This document shows, piece by piece, positions 1 through 4,357 of a DNA stretch of 5,950 bases. Where the stretch lies: contig PEYH01000022.1 in assembly GCA_002774465.1 (NCBI GenBank), positions 1 through 5,950 on the forward strand. The letters run 5' to 3'. The position numbers and the translations under genes are program-made. This DNA comes from Parcubacteria group bacterium CG08_land_8_20_14_0_20_43_9. Its GTDB lineage: Bacteria > Patescibacteriota > Minisyncoccia > Minisyncoccales > PEYH01. The notes beneath the pieces are model-generated. The model had not been told where the DNA came from, did not search any database, and saw only the letters and a program-made list of their open reading frames with translations. Within the stretch, counting starts at the first letter, position 1. Every line of letters starts with the position of its first letter.

Positions 1-398
1 GGAGTAAGCTCAAATTCAGACAATTCCTCTTTGAGGAAAAATTTTGGGTATAAGAATGCTGCTATGATTATCAAAAAAATCGCGCCCGGAACATAATAAG
101 CTCGTGGCTGCTTAAATTGTGCTTTAAAAAAGTCAAAAAATCTCTCTATCACATTTAGTTTAGTTGCTGCGACTGGCGAAGCCGACGGTTCTTGTCTCGG
201 AGTGGTTTCCTGGCCCCGATTAACGGGGTCAAGGAACTCTGTCGACGGCAAAGAAGGAACTTCCTCAAAAGTCCTCAATGCTTCGGCAGTATCTGCCTCC
301 GACCACCCTGCCCCAAGCAAGGACTGACGAATTTATTCTTTCGTCTGTCCGGTTTTCAAAGCTTCTTGTATATAGTTTCTAAGTTCTTGATTATCCAC
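1..398 (-). pseudogene. putative membrane protein with N-terminal NQEL..GAGW helical module, interrupted by an in-frame TAA; runs off the left edge
   Basis: Reading leftward from a GTG at 398 gives MDNQELRNYIQEALKTGQTKE, then a TAA at 335-333, then IRQSLLGAGWSEADTAEAL in the same frame. The frame stays open to the window edge (codon 132). Seen: a short helical module, a Pro/Ser/Thr-rich linker (about residues 45-80), a basic and aromatic stretch (IERFFDFFKAQFKQP), and one hydrophobic segment at about residues 101-121, which suggests a membrane anchor. Known: I recall this N-terminal module (usually KEEIRQ-LL--AGW) in many Patescibacteria proteins of unknown function, so the stop sits where Glu is expected (GAA to TAA). 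An upstream in-frame TAA leaves the GTG at 398 as the only nearby start for the full module. An annotation pipeline may instead call a shorter CDS from the GTG at 152. Function unknown. It could be a real pseudogene, a translation-restart product or a sequencing error. Confidence 0.6.
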
Positions 399-425
399 AA
401 ATGTATTTTACCACAAATGTATTTT
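395..425. repeat. tandem 15-bp direct repeat (two copies) at the start of the broken membrane-protein gene
   Basis: The sequence ccacaaatgtatttt occurs at 395-409 and again at 411-425, separated by one base. The left copy contains the GTG start (398-396) of the minus-strand gene, so on that strand the repeat covers the region where a ribosome or regulator would bind. Only two copies are present, so it is not a CRISPR. It could be a slippage duplication or a paired binding site. Confidence 0.8.
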
Positions 426-465
426 TCTCTCTACCAACCTCTGAAACAAAAAACGCTATTATTCG

Positions 466-520
466 CAGTTGGGGAAAAAGTGGAAGGGAGTTTGAGGGGA
501 GGAAACTTTTTCCCCGACTG
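466..520. repeat. imperfect inverted repeat, 16-nt arms (stem-loop)
   Basis: The arms at 466-481 (cagttggggaaaaagt) and 505-520 (actttttccccgactg) pair with a single T/G mismatch, which would be a wobble pair in a + strand RNA. The loop is 23 nt and purine-rich. It is the first of four consecutive stem-loops in a stretch with no convincing gene. Confidence 0.7.
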
Positions 521-553
521 CCTGCTCGCCTGCGGCGCGGCACTGAAACCCGT

Positions 554-621
554 CGGCTCGCGGGCAAAAACGAAGAGGTTTTAGGAGTACGAGCTCCCGG
601 AAATTTTTTGCCCTCGAGCCG
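554..621. repeat. long imperfect inverted repeat, 17-nt arms with a nested small hairpin
   Basis: The arms at 554-570 (cggctcgcgggcaaaaa) and 605-621 (tttttgccctcgagccg) are complementary except at one position. The 34-nt loop contains a smaller pairing, ggag (584-587) with ctcc (594-597). On the + strand the right arm is followed by a T-rich stretch (622-640), so it could act as a terminator for + strand transcripts. It may equally be a palindromic repeat unit or a structured RNA. Confidence 0.65.
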
Positions 622-642
622 TTTCTTTTTCGTTTTGTTCCT

Positions 643-680
643 GCCCGCCCCGCCGTTTGGCGGGGCGGGCGATTGTTTTT
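643..680 (+). terminator. perfect 12-bp GC hairpin followed by a T run
   Basis: The arms gcccgccccgcc (643-654) and ggcggggcgggc (659-670) are perfectly complementary around a GTTT loop. They are followed on the + strand by GATTGTTTTT. This fits a rho-independent terminator for + strand transcription, although no + gene is seen upstream. It could instead be a GC-rich palindromic repeat of the kind common between genes in these genomes. The minus-strand side has no T run. Confidence 0.5.
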
Positions 681-701
681 CTCAGGAATTCTTGATAAAA
701 T
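673..701 (+). promoter_or_regulatory. putative sigma70-type promoter (TTGTTT-N17-TAAAAT)
   Basis: A -35-like TTGTTT (673-678) and a -10-like TAAAAT (696-701) are separated by exactly 17 nt. Transcription would begin at about 708. It points to the right and is followed about 90 nt later by a terminator-like hairpin, so it could drive a short RNA. It overlaps the T run of the preceding hairpin. Identified by inspection only. Confidence 0.4.
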
Positions 702-707
702 GAGTTT

Positions 708-794
708 AAGCAGAGTCATAAATATACTCCGCGATAAAACTTTTTTCTTTTTTACCGACGAATTCGCGGGCGGCCTCAATGGCCGCCCTTTTAA
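708..794 (+). ncRNA. candidate small transcript between a promoter and a terminator hairpin
   Basis: The interval between the promoter at 673-701 and the hairpin plus T run at 768-792 would yield an RNA of about 85-90 nt. It would contain a U-rich middle (740-753) and end in an 8-bp GC stem. No known RNA family is recognised. The 3' end lies about 30 nt from the 3' end of the convergent tRNA-Gly gene. This is inference from promoter and terminator geometry alone. Confidence 0.22.
768..794 (+). terminator. 8-bp GC hairpin with a T run; lies beyond the tRNA-Gly 3' end
   Basis: GGGCGGCC (768-775) pairs with GGCCGCCC (781-788) across the loop TCAAT, followed by TTTT on the + strand. The T run makes it a terminator for rightward transcription. 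The hairpin is also the first strong one reached by leftward transcription leaving the tRNA-Phe/Gly genes, where no T run follows it. It may therefore help to end both. Confidence 0.5.
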
Positions 795-824
795 TGGTTG
801 GTCAAAAATCTGAAAGTCAAATCT

Positions 825-900
825 TGGAGCGGGTGAGCGGAATCGAACCGCCATTACTACCTTGGCAAGGTAGCGTAATAAACCATTATACGACACCCGC
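825..900 (-). tRNA. tRNA-Gly(GCC), CCA encoded
   Basis: The reverse complement starts GCGGGTG and ends CACCCGC, giving a 7-bp acceptor stem. The anticodon arm is CTACC-TTGCCAA-GGTAG with anticodon GCC, and the T loop is TTCGATT. Discriminator T at 828 is followed by CCA at 827-825, so the 3' end is encoded. It follows tRNA-Phe after 24 nt and is the last gene of the tRNA block. Confidence 0.97.
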
Positions 901-924
901 AATTAACTATAACTACTTGAAGTG

Positions 925-996
<72 letters not shown>

Positions 997-1010
997 TCTC
1001 CTACGCTCTG

Positions 1011-1036
1011 ATTTTACCAGCGCTTCGGAAGAGCAA
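1011..1036 (-). promoter_or_regulatory. weak candidate promoter for tRNA-Phe/tRNA-Gly
   Basis: On the minus strand a TAAAAT (1016-1011) lies 14 nt upstream of the tRNA-Phe 5' end, with TTGCTC (1036-1031) further upstream at a suboptimal 14-nt spacing. The -10 position is reasonable, the -35 is poor. The 132-nt spacer also holds a small dyad, tatcaa-aa-ttgata, at 1044-1057. Read-through from the upstream tRNA block is the alternative. Confidence 0.25.
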
Positions 1037-1128
1037 ATATTATTATCAAAATTGATACTTGCCCTTTCGAGGCCCGAATATTATGAGGGCGAAGGGGGGA
1101 GCTACCGTGGCTTATCTTTATATCTGAT

Positions 1129-1204
1129 TGGTGGGCGGTATAGGGCTCGAACCTATGACCTCATACACGTCAAGTATGCGCGCTACCAACTGCGCCAACC
1201 GCCC
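1129..1204 (-). tRNA. tRNA-Val(GAC), CCA encoded
   Basis: The acceptor stem is GGGCGGT/ACCGCCC. The anticodon arm is CATAC-TTGACGT-GTATG with anticodon GAC, and the T arm is ATAGG-TTCGAGC-CCTAT. The discriminator is A, followed by an encoded CCA (1131-1129). It lies 3 nt downstream of tRNA-Leu, so the two are surely cut from one precursor. Confidence 0.96.
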
Positions 1205-1207
1205 ATG

Positions 1208-1290
1208 TGCCGGAGGAGGGATTTGCACCCTCACGGGCATAAGCCCACAGGATTTTAAGTCCTGATTGTCTTCTGTTCCAACACTCCGGC
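1208..1290 (-). tRNA. tRNA-Leu(TAA), class II, with an unusual D-loop/T-loop pair
   Basis: The acceptor stem is GCCGGAG/CTCCGGC, the anticodon arm is CAGGA-CTTAAAA-TCCTG with anticodon TAA, and there is a long variable arm (GGGCTTATGCCC) as expected for tRNA-Leu. The T arm is GAGGG-TGCAAAT-CCCTC: position 55, almost always U (pseudouridine), is G. The D loop reads GAACAGAAGA where a GG (G18 G19) is expected, leaving AG. CCA is not encoded (ACA follows the stem). It lies 11 nt downstream of tRNA-Cys. Confidence 0.95.
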
Positions 1291-1301
1291 GTAATGCTTT
1301 G

Positions 1302-1373
1302 AGGCCAGGGCGGGAGTTGCACCCACGTATAGCGGTTTTGCAGACCGCTGCCTTGCTGCTTGGCTACCTGGCC
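1302..1373 (-). tRNA. tRNA-Cys(GCA) with an unusual D-loop/T-loop pair
   Basis: The acceptor stem is GGCCAGG/CCTGGCC. The anticodon arm is GCGGT-CTGCAAA-ACCGC with anticodon GCA. Discriminator U is the expected identity base for tRNA-Cys. The T loop is TGCAACT, so position 55 is G instead of U, and the D loop is AAGCAGCAA where AAGCGGTAA is usual, so G18 is A. This is the same paired change as in the next tRNA. CCA is not encoded. The mature 5' end lies 3 nt from the rbfA stop codon, so the tRNA is probably released from the infB-rbfA transcript by RNase P. Confidence 0.95.
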
Positions 1374-1376
1374 GAA

Positions 1377-1721
1377 TTAACTGTCATCCTTATGAATCTT
1401 TGAAATCAGCTCCTCAATCCGTCCCGCTTCCTCCACTCTCTTTTCTTCATAAAATATTATTTTCGGGACCTTTTTTATGTTTAACTTCCTGTCCAGCATT
1501 TTTTGTATCTCGTAAATATCGCTGTTAAGGGAACGCATTATCTCCTGCCTCCTGTTTGCAGGCATCACGCTTACGAAAACCTTTGCCTCGCTTAAGTCCC
1601 CGGAAACATCCACCTCGGTTATCGTTACTAAAATATCTCTGTCAAAATCCTCTTCTTTCAAAAGAATTTCTCCTATTTCCCTCTTAAGAAGCTCGTTAAG
1701 CCGGTCTATTCTTGAAAACAT
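1377..1721 (-). CDS. rbfA: ribosome-binding factor A
   Basis: RbfA binds the 30S subunit near helix 1 of 16S rRNA and helps late 16S processing and cold adaptation; it acts in the cytoplasm. The 114-aa product has the family's features in order: an N-terminal helix, FSRIDRLNELLKREIGEILL; a strand with acidic residues, VTITEVDVSGDLSEAKVFVSV; and the KH-like end, IQKMLDRKLNIKKVPKIIFYEEK. Length is normal for the family. I chose the ATG at 1721, because MFSRIDRLNELL matches the usual M-RI-R-NE-- start. A TTG at 1733 would add four residues; neither start has a clear Shine-Dalgarno site. It follows infB by about 22 nt, the classic gene order, and its TAA ends 3 nt before tRNA-Cys. A TATAAT box on the minus strand at 1741-1736, just after the infB stop, lacks a good -35 partner. 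Confidence 0.95.
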   Translation of the reverse strand: MFSRIDRLNELLKREIGEILLKEEDFDRDILVTITEVDVSGDLSEAKVFVSVMPANRRQEIMRSLNSDIYEIQKMLDRKLNIKKVPKIIFYEEKRVEEAGRIEELISKIHKDDS

Positions 1722-1743
1722 TTGCTTGACCAAAGATTATATT

Positions 1744-3237
1744 CTAAATATCCACCTTCTTTTTCTCCTCCACATAAAAAGCCAAAATGTCATCCTCTTC
1801 TATTTCGGTCGTCCCATGGTAAAGTATGCCTATCTCATCGTCCAAAACCCCCCTCTCCACTACCTTTTTCTCTTTTTGAATCCCGGAAATCGTTCCTTTG
1901 CCAATTAGCTCATTGTTCCTGAATATCTCTAATTTAGAATTCTTGGCAATCTCTCCCTCTATCACCCTGCCCCCCACAATCTGGCTGCCTTTCTCGGTCA
2001 TAAAAACTTTTAATATTTGCATCTTGCCTATATCCCTGCGCACTATCTCTTGTTCTGCCTCGTATTTCATCAAGCGCCTTAGTTCCTGAATCAGCTCGTA
2101 TATCACCTCATAGCGCAAAATATCTATCCTTTTTTGGTCCGCTAATCTCGCGGCTTGGGGAGTCGATTTTGCCCGGAAAGCGAATATCCTTGCCCCACCG
2201 GCAACTGCTGTCTGAACATCATCCTCTGTTATCATTCCCGCCCCTGACTTAAGAATCCTGACTGCTATATCTCGCTGAGGAAGGGCTTGAATCATTCCCT
2301 CCAGCGCTTCCAACGAACCCAATACGTCTGTCTTAAGAACAATTTTCAGGCATTTCTGGCCTTCTTCAGGCAAGGCATGCTTCTCGCCTCTAATCTCGTC
2401 TTTTTTTATAGCATATTCTCTTGTTTTTTCAATGTCAGGAAATGTCTTAAAAACCTCCCCAACCAAAGGCATTTTCTCAAAACCCAGCACTAAAACCGGT
2501 TGGGAAGGGACTGCTTGCTCAAGATTTTTCTTCTGAAAATCTTCCATGTTCTTTATTCTGCCGACCGCAGACGGAGTAGCCACGAAATCCTGCGCTTCCA
2601 GAATCCCATCTTTAACCAAAAGCGTTGCCATACATCCCCTTTTCTCATCCAAATACGTTTCAATTACCACTCCTTCTGCCGGCTTAGCGTGTTTTCCCTG
2701 AATACCCTGCATCTCCGCAACCAGCAAAATCATTTCCAACAAATCGTCTATCCCTTTCTTTTGGGTAGCAGAAGTCAGGACGCAGGGGACATCGCCCCCC
2801 ATGTCTTCGGTTGTTATCCCCGCTTTTGCCAACTCGCCTTTTACTTTCTGGGGGTTAGCCTCGGGCTTATCTATTTTGTTAATAGCCACAATCGTCTGAA
2901 CCCCGGCTTCCTGAATACTTCTGATCGCTTCTTTGGTTTGCGGCTTCACCCCCTCTTCCGCCGCTACCACCAAAACCGCTATGTCTGCCACCTTAGCCCC
3001 TCTTGAACGCATAGCGCAAAAGGCCTCGTGCCCGGGCGTATCAATAAAAGTAATCTTCTTGCCCTTGTATTCCGCTTCATAAGCGCCAATATGCTGGGTA
3101 ATCCCGCCCGATTCTTTCTGGGTAATCCGAAAATCCCTAATCGCTTCCAGGAGCGAAGATTTGCCATGGTCAACATGGCCGATAATCACCACCACCGGCG
3201 CCCGCTCTTTCAAATTGTCTTGTTTGGTTTTCTTCAT
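1744..3237 (-). CDS. infB: translation initiation factor IF-2, short form
   Basis: IF2 is the GTPase that brings initiator fMet-tRNA to the 30S subunit and promotes 50S joining. The 497-aa product starts almost directly at the G domain: G1 GHVDHGKS (20-27), G2 GIT (45-47), G3 DTPGH (66-70, with the catalytic His), G4 NKID (120-123) and G5 SAT (156-158). Domains II and III follow, and then the C-terminal beta-barrel domain that contacts fMet-tRNA (about 400-497, including GGRVIEGEI and KNSKLEIFRNNELIGKG). The N-terminal IF2N extension found in enterobacterial IF2 is absent. In the last domain the usual Cys of the FECGI-type motif is replaced (LDDEIGIL). The ATG at 3237 is preferred over an in-frame TTG at 3291, because that TTG is the -35 box of a good promoter. 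No strong Shine-Dalgarno site is seen. It is followed by rbfA and tRNAs, probably co-transcribed. Confidence 0.97.
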   Translation of the reverse strand: MKKTKQDNLKERAPVVVIIGHVDHGKSSLLEAIRDFRITQKESGGITQHIGAYEAEYKGKKITFIDTPGHEAFCAMRSRGAKVADIAVLVVAAEEGVKPQTKEAIRSIQEAGVQTIVAINKIDKPEANPQKVKGELAKAGITTEDMGGDVPCVLTSATQKKGIDDLLEMILLVAEMQGIQGKHAKPAEGVVIETYLDEKRGCMATLLVKDGILEAQDFVATPSAVGRIKNMEDFQKKNLEQAVPSQPVLVLGFEKMPLVGEVFKTFPDIEKTREYAIKKDEIRGEKHALPEEGQKCLKIVLKTDVLGSLEALEGMIQALPQRDIAVRILKSGAGMITEDDVQTAVAGGARIFAFRAKSTPQAARLADQKRIDILRYEVIYELIQELRRLMKYEAEQEIVRRDIGKMQILKVFMTEKGSQIVGGRVIEGEIAKNSKLEIFRNNELIGKGTISGIQKEKKVVERGVLDDEIGILYHGTTEIEEDDILAFYVEEKKKVDI

Positions 3238-3262
3238 GGGTGAAATAAACGAAGTAATAGGA

Positions 3263-3291
3263 ATGATACACCGAATCCCGCTGTTTTTCAA
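3263..3291 (-). promoter_or_regulatory. promoter of infB-rbfA-tRNA operon (TTGAAA-N17-TATCAT)
   Basis: TTGAAA (3291-3286) and TATCAT (3268-3263) on the minus strand are separated by exactly 17 nt. Transcription would start at about 3256, giving a leader of about 20 nt before the ATG at 3237. This also argues against starting IF2 at the TTG that forms the -35 box. Confidence 0.6.
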
Positions 3292-3411
3292 GCAAAAACC
3301 GCCTCTGGCGGCGACTTTCCTAATCTAAGACCGGATAATTTGGGTGAGTAATTTGTAATCAGATATCTCTGCGGCGTATATTGAATATGGCTCGAACCGA
3401 ATTCCGTCCTC

Positions 3412-3428
3412 GCCGCGCTTTGCGCGGC
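3412..3428. repeat. 7-bp palindrome with TTT loop
   Basis: gccgcgc (3412-3418) and gcgcggc (3422-3428) pair perfectly around TTT. It lies in the 216-nt gap between infB and the lipoprotein gene, upstream of infB. It has the same design (7-bp stem, three-base loop) as the palindromes in the recombinase remnant. Confidence 0.6.
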
Positions 3429-3457
3429 TCGGGTTATGAAAAATTCAGGAAATAATC

Positions 3458-3493
3458 AAAAAAGAAAATGCCAGTTGCTTGGGACAACTGGCA
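3458..3493 (-). terminator. rho-independent terminator of the lipoprotein gene
   Basis: On the minus strand TGCCAGTTG (3493-3485) pairs perfectly with CAACTGGCA (3477-3469) around a 7-nt loop and is followed at once by TTTTCTTTTTT (3468-3458). It begins 14 nt after the TGA of the lipoprotein gene, a textbook intrinsic terminator. Confidence 0.9.
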
Positions 3494-3507
3494 AACCCGT
3501 TTAGGAG

Positions 3508-4008
3508 TCATCGTTCCTCGCGGTAGTACACCTCGGCGGCAAACAAGTACCCTTGCACGTACGTCGCGTTGATTTTCACGATATCGTACCTTCCGCTGTT
3601 GACCACTTCGTCGAGCCCGGACTTGATGTCAGCGGCCTTATCTCTCCAAAAGTACTTGTTGCTCTGGATGAACATCACGCGCATGTTGTTGCCGTCGCCA
3701 CGAACGGAAACATCGTAAGTGATTTCAGCCGCCGTGAGGTAGCCAGATGTGTACGATGTCTTCGCGGAAGCGATGTTATACTCACCGCCGTTAACCGCCG
3801 CCTCGAACTTCAGCCGCACCTCGTCCTGCTTGTGGATGAAGCAGAACTTGGCGCTGGTGATCGAGAGCAACCGTATGTTGCTGCCGCTCACAGGTTGCGT
3901 GGTAACGTCGAGAGTCTGTGTCGATTCCGGATAGTTTCTCTCGCAACCACCGACGAAAAACGCGAGTCCGAGCAACACGACCGGCAACACTGGATGTCTG
4001 ATTCTCAT
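3508..4008 (-). CDS. putative lipoprotein with a duplicated domain of unknown function
   Basis: The 166-aa product has a basic N-terminus (MRIRH), a hydrophobic core (residues 6-20) and a lipobox ending at Cys22 (FFVGGC). It should therefore be exported, lipidated and anchored in the membrane facing outward. After a Thr/Ser/Pro-rich spacer it contains two copies of one domain, about residues 43-98 and 107-162, which align without gaps at an offset of 64. Shared marks include the N-[IM]-R start, the N-[GS]-G-x-Y-[ND]-I turn, GYL-x-AAE and the closing aromatic pair. I do not recognise the family. The gene has its own promoter, a perfect AGGAGG site 5 nt from the ATG and its own terminator, so it is monocistronic. 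Its codons end mostly in G or C, unlike the AT-rich genes on its right, which suggests transfer from another genome. The start is certain from the Shine-Dalgarno site and signal peptide. Confidence 0.88.
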   Translation of the reverse strand: MRIRHPVLPVVLLGLAFFVGGCERNYPESTQTLDVTTQPVSGSNIRLLSITSAKFCFIHKQDEVRLKFEAAVNGGEYNIASAKTSYTSGYLTAAEITYDVSVRGDGNNMRVMFIQSNKYFWRDKAADIKSGLDEVVNSGRYDIVKINATYVQGYLFAAEVYYREER

Positions 4009-4013
4009 CGGAA

Positions 4014-4019
4014 CCTCCT
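4014..4019 (-). promoter_or_regulatory. perfect Shine-Dalgarno site AGGAGG of the lipoprotein gene
   Basis: AGGAGG on the minus strand lies 5 nt upstream of the ATG at 4008-4006. No other gene in the window has a comparable site, which sets this gene apart from its neighbours. Confidence 0.9.
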
Positions 4020-4042
4020 TTTTTTAGGTTTTGGAATGTACG

Positions 4043-4063
4043 ATCAAGCCGATATGGCTCGAT
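4043..4063 (-). promoter_or_regulatory. 5' UTR hairpin of the lipoprotein gene
   Basis: On the minus-strand RNA AUCGAGCC pairs with GGCUUGAU (7 Watson-Crick pairs and one G-U) around a 5-nt loop. It sits near the 5' end of the leader, between the promoter and the ribosome-binding site, and could stabilise the mRNA or serve as an operator. Confidence 0.45.
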
Positions 4064-4078
4064 TATTACGCTGTCGAC

Positions 4079-4107
4079 AGGTTAGCATATTAGACAATAA
4101 AAGTCAA
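4079..4107 (-). promoter_or_regulatory. promoter of the lipoprotein gene (TTGACT-N17-TAACCT)
   Basis: The -35 box TTGACT (4107-4102) matches the TTGACA consensus at five of six positions. TAACCT (4084-4079) follows after exactly 17 nt. Transcription would start at about 4072, giving a leader of about 64 nt. Confidence 0.6.
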
Positions 4108-4131
4108 TAGGCGGCAAGTCGCTGCCTATTG
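4105..4131. promoter_or_regulatory. inverted repeat overlapping the -35 box (possible operator)
   Basis: CAATAGGCGGC (4105-4115) and GCTGCCTATTG (4121-4131) pair over 11 positions with one G/T mismatch, around AAGTC. The left arm covers half of the lipoprotein promoter's -35 box, and the right arm lies 11 nt before the recombinase ATG. A protein bound here could affect both divergent genes. No T run follows on either strand that would favour a terminator. Confidence 0.4.
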
Positions 4132-4262
4132 AAAAAAATCTTATGAGATACATAATTTACGCGAGAAAATCAACGGACAGCAAGGAACGGCAGGTTTTAA
4201 GCATTGAATCCCAGGTTTATGAATTGCGAGAATTTACCGCCAAAGAAAAACTTGAAATTGTT

Positions 4263-4279
4263 GCTTCGCTTTGCGAAGC
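4263..4279. repeat. 7-bp palindrome with TTT loop inside the recombinase remnant
   Basis: gcttcgc (4263-4269) pairs perfectly with gcgaagc (4273-4279) around TTT. It encodes residues 41-46 (ASLCEA) of the recombinase remnant, where I would expect something closer to EF-EA in intact relatives. Confidence 0.7.
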
Positions 4280-4299
4280 CCAAACTGCCGAAGAACCTG

Positions 4300-4316
4300 G
4301 GCGAACAAAGTTCGCC
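4300..4316. repeat. 7-bp palindrome with AAA loop inside the recombinase remnant
   Basis: ggcgaac (4300-4306) pairs perfectly with gttcgcc (4310-4316) around AAA. It encodes residues 53-58 (GRTKFA), at a place where relatives usually read GRP-F-EM. Confidence 0.7.
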
Positions 4317-4336
4317 GAAATGTTGTCATTTTTAGT

Positions 4337-4357
4337 GGGGGAAGTCGGACTTCCCCC
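4337..4357. repeat. 10-bp palindrome at the point where recombinase homology ends
   Basis: gggggaagtc (4337-4346) and gacttccccc (4348-4357) pair perfectly around a single G. A further GC-rich stretch with weaker pairing (4358-4380) follows. The palindrome starts a few codons after the last recognisable recombinase residue, so it marks the rearrangement point. Confidence 0.75.

Noticed and set aside
395..425. Tandem repeat considered as a CRISPR array
   Set aside because: Only two copies with a 1-bp spacer and no cas genes.
192..703. Two overlapping open frames on the + strand (192-584 and 401-703)
   Set aside because: They run antisense to the membrane-protein remnant or through hairpins, have no ribosome-binding site and match no family I know.
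700..813. Small 37-codon frame on the + strand (MSLSRVINILRDKTFFFF...)
   Set aside because: Its ATG overlaps the -10 box of the putative promoter, the nearest AGGA is 12 nt away, and its end runs through a terminator-like hairpin.
459..902. 147-codon open frame on the minus strand
   Set aside because: It covers the tRNA-Gly gene and all four stem-loops, has an odd Arg/Pro-rich composition and shows no domain; it is an accidental frame through GC-rich palindromes.
1052..1258. 68-codon frame on the + strand over the tRNA-Val/tRNA-Leu region
   Set aside because: It lies opposite two certain tRNA genes; spurious frames of this kind across tRNAs are common.
1736..1741. Perfect TATAAT on the minus strand between infB and rbfA as an internal promoter
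   Set aside because: No acceptable -35 element at 15-19 nt and no extended -10 TG; kept only as a remark under rbfA.
2500..3006. 168-codon open frame on the + strand opposite infB
   Set aside because: Fully antisense to a certain IF2 gene, with no start signal and no recognisable domain.
3385..4062. 11-bp direct repeat atatggctcga at 3385-3395 and 4052-4062, flanking the lipoprotein gene like a target-site duplication
   Set aside because: The right copy lies inside the 5' UTR, between promoter and ATG, so it does not bracket the transcription unit, and an 11-bp match over this distance can arise by chance.
3553..4110. 185-codon open frame on the + strand opposite the lipoprotein gene
   Set aside because: A shadow caused by the GC-rich codon use of the real gene, which has a perfect ribosome-binding site, promoter, signal peptide and terminator.
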